Source of the DNA: Rhea pennata
Taxonomy: Eukaryota > Chordata > Aves > Rheiformes > Rheidae
NCBI RefSeq assembly: GCF_028389875.1
Contig: NC_084663.1
Span: 117,699,801-117,763,800 of the forward strand
Length of the DNA stretch: 64,000 bases
Reading direction: 5' to 3'
The position numbers were made by a program, and so were the translations under genes. Under the pieces are notes generated by a model, which worked only from the letters and a program-made list of their open reading frames with translations, was not told the DNA's origin and did no database searches. Shown in pieces: positions 50,201 through 61,600 of this stretch. How positions within the stretch are numbered: position 1 is the stretch's first letter; each line of letters starts with the position of its first letter.

Positions 50201-51149
50201 TGTGCTGTGCCAGTGGCAAAAGTTAGCACAGCACTTTGCCTGCCTCCCCACACTTTCTGCCAATGGTTTGCTTCTCCAGTGGAGATGGAGAATGGACCTA
50301 CTGGCCTCCCTGGCTCATTTCCCTGGCTGTTCATTACAGAGGTGGATAGGTCAGACAACTTTATGGAGGCCGGAGCTTTGTGTAGGACAGACCATACTGC
50401 CTGCAGTTCCTGGACACTTTTGCAACAGTGAGGCATCCAGGATGTTGTGATCCCGGCAGAGGCAGCACGACAGATGGGCCCAAAAGCAAGGAGGGTTATG
50501 CAGAGAGATTTGCAGTAATACACAAAAAGCATCCACTTTCTGCAGTCCCCAACTTTCTCTAGCAGATCTTTAGCCTCTGGAGATGAAGGGGGATATTCTA
50601 GTCAGTCCTCAGATCACCTGCTATTACCCACATCAGCAATACTTCAGGTCCTTGTTCCACTTTAAATAGCAACACTCACGCAGTGGGCATACTCATTTCT
50701 TTTCAAAAGAACTGGCTTTATCTGATCACAAGATATAAATCTAGTCCCCTTACATACACTGTATGCATGTTGTAGCGTTCTGAAGTGGAAAATCCAGCAA
50801 CCCCCAAACACCATGCAGCGAAGCTTATCCTCCCAGATGCAGCTGCCTTGGGCTTGCACCCAGCCCAAAAGAGCAGGCAAACACTGGCACGGCTGCAACA
50901 GCAAACAACAACTGGCAGGCAGAAACCTTGCTGCTGCCTTAGTTCGTCTCCAAAATGCTCCGCAGCACCATGGCTCCTGCAGTCCCTCTATTTTCCACCA
51001 CCCCACAACTCTCTTCCACAGTCCCCCTGAGCTGGACATGGGTACAGACCTGATAGCAGAGCGTAGTCAGGTGCAGGGCTCCAGTCCCTCCTGGGGAAAA
51101 GAGAGTTAGAAAGGACAGGAGCTGTGGAAAGCCCCGGGGGCTAATGCCT
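44260..51149. other. gene-free stretch, likely KCNE1 5' intron
   Basis: No coding exon was recognised. It lies between the KCNE1 coding exon and the CpG island to its right, so it is probably KCNE1 intronic. A purine-rich A/G run occupies about 46817-46858. Around 47281-47320 a phrase (AGGATTGGAAAGAGCCACCT... GTCTAGTCC) resembles a heavily decayed CR1 end on -. Confidence 0.45.
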
Positions 51150-51445
51150 GCCCAGGTGTGAGCAGGCGAGCCTCTGGCTCCCGGCTCCTGGCAGGGACAG
51201 CAGCCCGGCTGCTCACTGTCCTCCGGATCAGTGCAAAAGGTAAGAGGCAAAGAGGAAAACTCCCGGCCTCACCAGGCTGGGGGAGGGCACGAGCCCGTGG
51301 CGTGGGTGCTGTGAGCCGGCCTCCCGCTGCAGGGTGCGTGCACAGCCGTGTGCGGGTGCAGGGGCGGGAGGCGGGCACGGGGCAGCCCTGGCCGGGCACC
51401 CCCGGGAGCAGCCTGTGGCTGCTACGGACAGTTCCCTGACCCGAG
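51150..51445. promoter_or_regulatory. CpG island, candidate KCNE1 upstream promoter
   Basis: A sharply bounded GC-rich block with frequent CpG and a GC-box run (GGGGCGGGAGGCGGGC, near 51361). It lies about 7 kb upstream of the KCNE1 coding exon. A donor-like CCTG|GTGAGG on - (near 51268) would suit a KCNE1 first exon. A consensus AAAAG|GTAAGA on + (near 51240) would suit a divergent non-coding transcript. Which is used cannot be told from sequence alone. Confidence 0.5.
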
Positions 51446-52005
51446 ACTCTCAAGAGTCCATAGCAAACAGGGCCAGCGCCAGCCCCTTGGGTTTGACACT
51501 CCTTGGCTTTGCTGAAGGCTGTTGCTTGGATGACTGTCACAGAGGAGAATTTGGAAGATAACTGAGAGAGTAACAGCAATGAAGGAAAACTGTGTTTTCT
51601 TGCATATCTGTCTGCAGGAGGTTTAGCCTATGTGTTTATTTTATTTTATTTTTTTTTTTTGGAGGGGGGATGCAGCCTATGGGATACTGCTGCTTCCCAA
51701 TGAGGGAGCAGGCTATTAAAAAGACAGGCTAATTTCTCAGACAGGCTCTGGGTACAGGGAAAGGCAGGGAAGGGGTGGGGAATGCTGAAGACTCTGCTAG
51801 AGCTGTTTTGCTGGGCCCAAGCCCTGCAAAAAACATGCCTGCTTTTGCTGCCGTTTGAAGGCAAGCTCCTGCCTTTTGCCAAGGGTCTCAGTTTCCTTCC
51901 TCCCGGTGTCGGAGTCCAACACTCTCTAACCAGCTTCTTTCAGATATTCTGCACAAGGAGGATGTCACGTTTCATATCAAAATTTACTTACTTGAAGATA
52001 TTTGA

Positions 52006-52655
52006 TGTTACACAGGATTTTGGATTTAGCAGAACGAAACTGCTATTTACTGAACTCACAACCCGAGTGTAAGTTACACTTATCTGTAAATAGCTATATA
52101 TCAAATATAGCTATGGCAATATACAGTTCAATCACAGTACCAGCGCGATCCCCTTGGCCGGTCTCTATAATATGCTCACCGTCACGCCGCCAGGCGTCCG
52201 CAGCCACCGGGAAGGACCACGGGGGTTACCACCAGCTCAAGCCCGTTGCTCCCTTCAAAACTCTTCTGTTGGTTGTTCGGTTTTTATACTCCGCTTTGGG
52301 CTGAGCCATGCCTCTGCACCCTCCCACGCTGGCCTGGCTAACGCGGGGAGACGGTCACACTCTTCCGATGCACTCGGGGAGAAACGTTTGTATCACCTGT
52401 CGGTCCACTCGAGCGACGTAGCCGCTTATCTGAAGCGGAGGCCACGCTCGGGTCCGCTTTGTGCTGAGACAGCGCTTTGTGCGCGGTGGCCGTGGTCAGG
52501 CACACCCTACATTATCCGCGAGCTCCGCGGGCACGTCGCCCTTGCCCATCTCCTCGGAGCCTGCTTTCATTGTAGGGGCGTCCCGGTCCGTCACGCTGGG
52601 GCAGCAAAATTAAATTGCATTTCGCTCTCCTCCTCGCAGGGGAAATCTGGTAACA
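52006..52655 (-). mobile_element. probable solo LTR of an endogenous retrovirus
   Basis: A 650-base block bounded by TGTTAC (52006) and GTAACA (ending 52655), the inverted terminal pattern typical of retroviral LTRs. It is strikingly CpG-dense (about 46 CpG in the 500 bases from 52140) against a CpG-poor background. On - a TATA box (AGTATAAAAACC, near 52281-52290) lies about 370 bases from the element's 5' end, leaving about 280 bases for R and U5. I see no gag/pol/env frames beside it, so it would be a solo LTR. Against this: flanking duplications are not obvious and no AATAAA was found (AGTAAA is present). The alternative is a host CpG island. Long frames across it are incidental. Confidence 0.5.
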
Positions 52656-55600
52656 GATCAGATCATTTCACTTCCTGGTCTGCCCTTCTTCTTCCTATGG
52701 CTCAGTACACAGGAGCATGTTTGCAAAGAGAAATATTTCCCCTGCGTAGGCTTGGTGGCCATGCCCTTCCTCTTGGAGAGGGGCAGGCGCAGGGACGGAG
52801 CCGCAAGGACGTGACGTGGGCTGAACACTGACCTCCAAGGAAGGCGTTTTGAGCAAAGGCTTAATGACAGAGGCCTGATTTTGTGTCTCCTTTCCGCAAG
52901 GCAAAAGGACAAGAGCACAGACCAAAACCCCTCACACCCCAATAACCATGAGTAGTGACCATTCATCATCGGTTTTGGGGCAGCTTTTGCCAAACACATG
53001 CTAAACACTCACAGGGGAAGGCTCTATTTTTGTGTTCGCGTGCCTTCCTCTGCGGTCCTGGGCAGTACTTCGTCATGAAGAGCAGGGAGCCGGTGCTGGT
53101 GGATCCCTACCAGCGCCTCTCAGCGCCTCCTCCATCCTGGGCTGGGCTCCTGCCTCCGCAGCCACGTGGGCTGGTGGATCCCAGCCAGACAAACGGACAG
53201 AAGTGAGCTTGTATGCAGCTCGCACATTCAACACCATCATCTCTTACAGCCTTCCTGCAGCCCACGAGCACCTTCTGCCATCATGGCACTAAAGAAAGAC
53301 CTGTAGGCAAGAGGTTTGCTTTGTTCTTGTTATTTCACTACATGTTGGTACTTGCAGTTGCATTTCTAAAAATCAGCATGAAATCTGGGAACAGGATCCT
53401 ACTAACTCGCATCCTGTGATGGTGGGAAAAACAAAAACAAGCACAACAACTAAGACCCACTTCCCAACATCTGATAGTCTCCTCAGGCCACCAAACACAG
53501 GAGTAACCTCTAGGAAATCCATTGCAGTTTATGCAACTTCGAAGGGGCTGAGCTGTGGGGCTGAGCAAACCAAAACAAGGACTCTTTTTTTAAAGAAGAT
53601 TTCAAGGTCTCTGTGTGATCTCACTTCCACTGCCAACATACAAGCACACCTCCATTACAACTGAGAGCAAGGTCTTTATTACGCAAGACCAAATTCATCT
53701 TTTTAGAAGCATCCACACAACTTCTATTTGACTTTGGAGGTACCCAACAGGGAGATTAATTTATTATAACAATGGCAATACACAAAGGCTAAGCACAAAG
53801 CCACAAAAACACTCTGGGCACAAAGTTTCTTAGCCCTCCCAGATCTGTCAGCAGCTGATGGTTTCATTTTCAGTACAATGATGACATGTAGAGTGACTGA
53901 ATCCATCAGAAAGCAAAGGTAGATTATCTTTGGAAGGTGATAAGGGATATTTCACAAACATAGGAGTTGGCAGGTCATTCATAACCCTGTTCCTGGTGGT
54001 GGGGTGGAGATCTTTTTCTCAAATTGGTCTTCATTTTGTTAAAAGAGACACTGAACTGGGTATAAGGAGTGAAGAATATTATGTACTCTTTTTAGTTGGT
54101 ATTTGTTCATTCTTAGAAAGATGGTTGCTGTGGTTCTTGTGCATAAAGAAATTAAGTCTAATATAATAGTTCTGTCCAGGAGATTGTTATCTTTGGCAGT
54201 TTCCCATGCATATCATCTTAATCCCTCAAAATCAGGGGAAATCAGCAGGAAGTTATGCAAAACTCTACAAATAAGGGTTTGCTGGACTGGCTCAAGGCCC
54301 TGAACAGAAGCCAAAGAGCATGCAGGATACCCTGGTACGGGTGTAGAAGTAACTCAGCTGGTGCCTTTGGTCTCCTCTGCTCCTGTGGTGCCTCACCTGG
54401 CCACAGCCCACTGCAGCCGCCTCAGCTGCAGATCACAGCCACCTGCTCACCTCTGCCATCCTCCCTGTGAGCTCAGGGGGACCACCGGTGCTTCCAGCGC
54501 TTCTCCAGTCCCTTCCCAAATCTCAAGGACAACTTTGGATGAAACTGGTCCACCACTGAAGGCTTCAGCAAACCTCTTTGGGATGTAGCCTGCTATTCAG
54601 CACAAGCCTTGTAGAAGCAACCTCTCAGTGAGAGTTATCCAAACCATCTTGGAGATGACTGGTTTTCAGGAAAACCACAGCAGTGGCTTTCTGCAAATCA
54701 AGCTCCACCACATATCCCAAGCTAGATAGTCAAAAATGAAAATACTCAGGCTGACATGCAGCATTTAACAGTTCTGGCCAAGACAGTGACATTAATTCAA
54801 TTGCTGATCTCCCAGCACTAATTCAAGTGCATCCAGTTCCTAAAAACAAGGACATGGACCACCTGCTCCCCCATTTTTGCCCATCCTCTGCTATTACACA
54901 ACAACAAAGTAGAAGTTCACTTGGCTGTAGAAGCAGGAGCGATATCACAGGTCAGATCTGCAGCTGGTATAAATCGGAGTAGCTGTCGCAAAGGAAACAG
55001 AGCTGTGTGGATTTACACCAGCTGGGGAAATTGGCTTGCAATTTGCAGTCTGATAATGAAATACAATTTAGACTGTAAAAAACACAACGTTAAATTAAAA
55101 ACGTGCTGACACCTGCAGCATTTGGGAAAAAACACTGGATGGAGAAGCTTCCAACCCCCATAAACAAGGTTAAATGCAATTCCCTTTCTGAACAGTAATT
55201 CATATGTGCTGATAGAGCGTTACAAAGGCTAGAGGGTTACATTTTTATAATGATGATTCAGATGAGTCATCCCCGATCAGCAGGTACTCATTGCTTTAAT
55301 GACCAGAGAGGAAAATTTGGTTTAGCGGTGACTAATGTTGCAGTTTATTCTTCCGACTGTTCACCAAATGTCATGGGACGGCTATAACATTAGCTAGAAA
55401 TTCATATTCATTCCAAATCACATCTCTTGAGAGCAAACTGCAGTTATCGGCTCTTGCAGCACCTTTGCTGTGCTTCCTACATCTTTTCAATAAGAGCATT
55501 TCAGGAGATCTGCAGTGCGTTGTCTGCAGGGAAGGCACCAGCACACTCCCTTGCTTCTACACGGCACAGCTCCACCATTGCCTCTGCTCAGTCCCCGAGG

Positions 55601-58600
55601 CACTACTGCAAATGTGCATAAAAATGAGTAGGGCTATCTAACGATAAGCAGAACCTGATTTAAAAAAAAAAAAAAAACTCAATCTCACTCCGTGGGTACA
55701 TGGAAACCACCATAAAATTCCGAGACATGTTTCTACTGGCTAGCAAAGTCATTTCACAGCAGTAAATTGCCCAAATCTTGCCAGGGAACAAGCACTTCCT
55801 GGGACAAGAACACAGTAATCATGTTAAATGGTCTCTGCCGGGCTCTGGGTAACCAGGTGGCCACATCATGACAGCCACTGGCAGCACTGGCCCTGCACAG
55901 TCAGCAGCAGGGGCACATTACTTGCAAAACATTAGACTCTCTTCTTAACTTTTTTTTTTCCCAGCAAACGGGTAGAGTTTGGTAAGTGAAATAGAGGATT
56001 TTTTTTTCTTTATTTAGTGCACTCTCCTACTAACACTCAGTCCCATGAAACATTTAAAATACATATATATATGCTGTTTGAGCTGGTAACCATCCCCAAG
56101 TCTCCCCTGCCCTGAGGCCAGCTCAGAGAAAAGAAGGCAAGTTTTGCCTCAAGCAGTGGTAGAGGAGCCCGGTCCATTTGCAGCCGTTTGTGACAGACCC
56201 CATCACATTTCTTCTTGCCTGCTCCTGGGAGAGAGGAGCCTGTCTGCACCCGTTGCTGCCCTTGCCTCCGCAGATTAAAAGGCCACATTAACAAACAGGA
56301 GGAATAACTATATTGTGTGTCCTGGAGGAGCGATACACCGGGCTATTTTGCTTTAGGGATGCTTGGACTGCTTTTTCCACTCTTGCCCGGCTTGATGCTG
56401 CCCTGGCACAAGCCATGGGCCGGGGCTGCTGCGAAGCATCTCTCACCCCGTTGATGCCGGCTGTGGTGCAGCCCCGGGGCTGCTCACACTGGGGGACCCG
56501 GCACCCCCTGTGCCTGCTGCAGGGCACCTTGCACACTACAACTGTGCTCTCGCCTTTTGTGGCTCTGCCCCGTCAGCACCTTGGTCCAAAGAAAGGGAGT
56601 GAAAAGGGAGCCTTATGCTGCCACCTGTGGATTAGGACTCTGTCCTGGGAGTGGAGTGACTTGAATTCTTGTGCTTGTCTCAATTTCTGCATTTAACACA
56701 GTGATATAAATTTAAACAGCCTTGGAGGTAAGGTGCACCCTGATCACCCTGCAAGGCACTCCTCTTGGAAGTAGGTGACCCGGTTAACAACCTTCTGAGG
56801 ATGCAATCAAATCCTTATCTTTCATTTCCCTTGTAAGTGCTATAACCTCCCAACTCACCATCAGCAAGTTAAATGTAAATGAAAAATATAGTTTGTAAGA
56901 TGTTCAACCGTATCAAGTCAGTCTTAGATATATTCTGCACATGCCTGTTGTATTGGGGTCCTCCAAGATTTAGCTAAGGCAAAACTGGATCCCAAGCTCA
57001 GGCTTGTTCTCCTCAGGACCTAATCTCCTGGCCCACTTGGGGACACACTTCAGTCGATCTCCTCAGGAAGCCACTGAGCAAAGTTAGGTGCCTCCAGGGC
57101 TTGGTAGGACCTGAACAGTGCTTGCTTGGGCCACAAACCTGAACTGGAAGATTGGAGGTCTGCACCGCCCGATTTTTCTTGTCAGTGCTTCTTTCCAAAA
57201 AACAAAAACCCACCCATGAGCAAAGCAAAGCAAAGCACAGCTAGGGAGAGGAGGAGGATTTAAAGATGCTACCTGAAGTTATTGCATAAACCAAGTGGAT
57301 TTACAAAAACCATATACTCCTAAAAATACAAAGCTTCAAGCAAAGATTCTATAGAAAGAGCACAGTGGAAAAAGTACCATAAACATCCATACTTTGATAC
57401 TAGGCTCACACCCACAGAAGCTCGTGCAAGGAAAATTTTAATCATATTTTTCCTCCTCTTTTACAATATACAGGTATCTAAGTTCATGTTAGGCTCCATT
57501 AAAAAAAGCAGAATGACACTTCTTCTAAAGTCAGCACACATGTTGGATGCAGGCTATGGGATGTACCCAATATAAAATGAGCATGTGACTGAGCAGTCAC
57601 TGTCGCTTAATACCTTGGCTCATTATAAAATAAGGAAAATACAAAAAAAACTTGCACCCTGTTTATCTCTGAGGTTGTATTTGCAACTCACCACACAACA
57701 TCTGCTGTTGCAGCAGCGAGAGGTTATCAGATACCTTGTGGTACCCATCAGGATCTGAGCTTAGAACCCAAAATGATGCAGCAAATCTGTGCCCCCCTAT
57801 GTTCCTCGGGGGCTGCAGCATCCCCATTCAGCGAGGGGTTCCCAGGATATGCCCTCCTTCACTGCCCCATCCCTCAGCGGTGCCTCTGTCCCCCACCTCC
57901 CCTGATGGGAGATGGGGGACTCAAGGGAGCCCATATCATGGAAACTTCCTATTTCTGGTCACACGCAGAGGAACATAACCTGGCCTGGCCTCTGGGCTTA
58001 GTTCAATTTAGGGCTGTGGGCACCTTATACAGGAAGCAGAGCTTTTCATGTGCTTACTAAGCATTACATTTAGGTCTCTCTCTCTTGGAAGATTTCCCCT
58101 CCTTTTTTTTATTTAAAAAAGCGCCTATGCTGGGGCACATGAAATTCAGCTCCACACTCAGGGTAGTGCCCCATCGTGAGACATGGGCTGTCAAATCCCT
58201 CCCTCCCCTCACGTCATTCCCAATGGCAGATGCAAAGCACCAAGCAGATGCGGAGTCACAAAAACCCTGACAAACCCCCTCCACGGGCAGCACAGGGTTT
58301 GCCTTCCTCATGACTCATGAAGAGCTGTGGTATCGGGAAGGCACTTTCTGAACTCACTACTGTTCATTACAGCATCGCTACTTTGTTGGAGGCTTATTCA
58401 TTCTTTTAACTTCCGAAGCATCAAAAACTTAACAGGTTTTCATTGTTCTCCTTTGGCAATGTGTTGCTTAAGCAAAAATGTTATTGAAACTTTGGCTTTT
58501 CCTTCACTGAATCTAGCCACCTCCGAGCGGCACCCACCCATTTTTACCAACTGCTCTCCCAGGACACCAAGAAGCAGAGATGTGATATGCTCAGAAACCA

Positions 58601-61600
58601 ATTTCACTAGTGGCATTGCCAGAAGACAGCAAGATGAAAAATCCCTTAATGGTTCATTGAAATGCTCCCTCTAGTCTCTCAAGAATTTGTGCTAAATTGC
58701 TGTATTAGGGTTGCGGGAGGAGGGTTTTTCATGCTTGAGGAAGTATATTCTCAACTATGCACCCACTCAGAAAAGGGGCCAAACTGTGGGGAAAGGGAAA
58801 CCCATCCTGAGAAGAAGAAAAAAAAAAAGCTTTACATCAATTTAGGGGAAAAAAAAAAGCCATGCCCTTGCACTCTAGCACATCCCACCCACAGCTTGTT
58901 AACACTTGCATGTAAAGTAAAGTCCAATCTTGGCTGCATTATCAAGGAGTATTTTTTTAAATATACACCCTGTCTTTTATAGTGAGGCATAGAAAAGCCT
59001 TTCTCCAGCAGCAACCATGCATATCTTCCTGCTGTATTTTTTCTCCTTTGAGTAAACACTAGATGTGTGTGGTACGCGTAAATTGCCACCCTTCAGAAAT
59101 CTGAAATTCTTTGCGTTTTTAGTTCACTAACCCACAGTCATGTGAGCAGGCCAGCTCTGTCCCCCAGGATGTGCTCTCTCTGAACTTGCAGCTCACACCC
59201 CCAATTTGGATTTCTTCAGATTCCTGGTGCAGATGAGCATCTGATCTCTCCTTATCCCAGTTTTGCACAGATTTGACCACATTAATAGATTTTCTCCCCA
59301 TTTGGTGTGAGGAAAGTCAGGCATACTGTCCTGCAAGCATAGCCAGAGTCTTTGCAGTTGCTACCTCTGCCTGTGCCGAGGAGGAAGCATCTTCCCACAG
59401 CGCAGCAGAAGGCCCAGAGCTGCCAGCCTAGTGTACGGCAACAAGTCGGTCTTTTCATCATATGACCTGGACATTTTGGCCACCACAAAACACAGTTGCC
59501 GTTGTCCTAACAAGGGTCTGCACAATGAAAGAGTTTAAGACTTGCTCTACGGCATTTGTCCTCCACTCCCAGACGGTCTGGTTGTTCTGGGACCCCGTGG
59601 CTGGTGGCACCTTTCACACCACGTCTTGGTGCAGCTTAAGGTCCTTGGTCCCAGAGACTGCTTGGAGAGCCTGTTCAGCTCCTCACTGGTCTTGGCCATG
59701 GCCCTGTTCGCCACAAGGTCTCAGTCCTATGGAGAAAGCAAGGCACTGCTGACCCTGCAGGTGCCAAGATGCCTCCTTGGAAACCCCAGGATCAGTCAGA
59801 AGGAGAACAGGGCTTGCCATCACGTTGGTCCCTGGAAGTCAGGCTACGTGAAGGAAGGGTACAACGAGGCCTGATGAGCCAGGCCAAGATCTTCATCTCT
59901 TCATCCTTCCTGAGGAGCACCTCAGGAAGGTAGCCAGTGGTTTGTGGGTGAAGTGGTGGCAGACACAGGCAGAGACACAGAGCTCCCTCATGCCTTGTAA
60001 CGATGGGAAAGAGTGAGCCAGATTCAGCAACGGTAAGCAAGAAAACTGCCTGCTTCTGTATAATTTTTTTAGTTAGTGCATGAGCATACAGGATATTTTT
60101 CTTTTATGCTCAGAATCAAGCATAAGGAAATGAAATCCTGGGGCTGGGGAACGGAAAGTGCAGAAAAGCAAGCACAAGAGCAGTTCTACTCCTCCCAGGT
60201 TCCTCTTCACTTCAACAAGTTTCACAGAAGAAAAAGCAAAAGGGTGTGGACTGACTCAGAAGACACGAAGATAAGACAAGGGCACTCAGCTTCTGAAATG
60301 CCTTCAAGCAAAGACACATGCTGTGATTCATTTTTCCAGGAAACGTTGACCAGATCCTACATAAAGACATAACTGGTCAATCCCATTGAGTCCGATATGC
60401 AAATGTTTTGGGAAAAGATAAGGAACTAGTTTCAAACTATGCACCCTCTAGCCTCTCAGCTACCAGCAGCCACTGCTGTAGTAGATGCTACTTGCACAAA
60501 ACCTTCTGTTGTTAGACGATTTCCTGTGTCTTATTGAAATTAGGGACAATAGTAACCTTTATAAAATAAAATTTAAATTAAAAAATAAATTCATTTAAAA
60601 AAATCAAATTTCCTACAACAAAATAAGTGCATAAAAAGAAACACAGAAATAGCATAGTCGAATAAGTAAAATAAGCATAATATTGCCTGGAAATTTCAAC
60701 TTTGCTATGGCCTTGAATCTACTGATTCAATATAACACAATACCTCTAGCCCATAAAGACACTGAAAAATAAAGAAGTGACACTGTTGAAGCTGATGGGT
60801 GCTGGACTCAGTTTCATTCTATACAGTTTATACCATGCTCATCCCTGCACTGATGCATCCCTGAGCATCTTTTGGTGTTTTAACCTGCTAACACTTTGTT
60901 CTCTGACCTGGAAAAGACAGATGTGCTGCAGAAACAGTTGAGCAGGCCACAGAAGTGATGGACAAGAAATTCACGTTTTAATCAAAGTAGCCAGCTAATT
61001 CTCATTCTTTTAAAATAGAATTGGGTTTTGTTTAATATCTACCTGGAGTCAGTGTCCCAAGCCACCTGCAAACTGCCCAAGTGGAATATAGTGAAGGATG
61101 GGGTCTAGGAACTGGCTATGCTGGCTGTGGTGGTAGAAAAACATCACCTGCAAGCCTAAGACTTAATCAGACTTGCTATGGGCTTACATTACGCAGTTGC
61201 CATTAATCAGCGCTAAAATCCTTATTCCAGAGCAGGGCCCACCATACAGGGGCGATGAGAACAGTGAAACAAAGCTTAACGCAAGCAAACTCCATTGCCA
61301 GGCTTCTCCATTTTTCAAGGCAGTTCATTCTCTTTCTTTTCTGTATCAGTACTGTATATTTGAATTGTAGCTTCCTCATGGCAGAGATCGCATCTTTCAT
61401 TTATCTTGGAAATCTTTCACAGAGTTTGGGCATGATATAATTAGATGTAATGATGATAATAATTAATTGATTTTGAAGTTATCATCTATCTTTAGTTCAC
61501 GTAATGAATGACAGAGACAGAGCTTCCAGAAGTGCCAGAGGCTGTAGCTCCACCTAATGACATTGCAAAGATAACCTCAAATGCGTGCTGAGAGAGATTG

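Noticed and set aside
51106..51579. 157-codon frame on - over the CpG island
   Set aside because: GC-rich composition opens several overlapping frames on both strands; Arg/Pro/Ala-rich with no family resemblance.
52154..52831. 225-codon open frame on +
   Set aside because: It lies across the CpG-dense LTR-like block and past its edge, resembles no known protein, and is explained by GC-rich composition with few stop codons.
59462..59877. Overlapping 96- and 110-codon frames on +
   Set aside because: Neither product resembles a known domain, and no splice sites or poly(A) features support a gene. Treated as chance frames.
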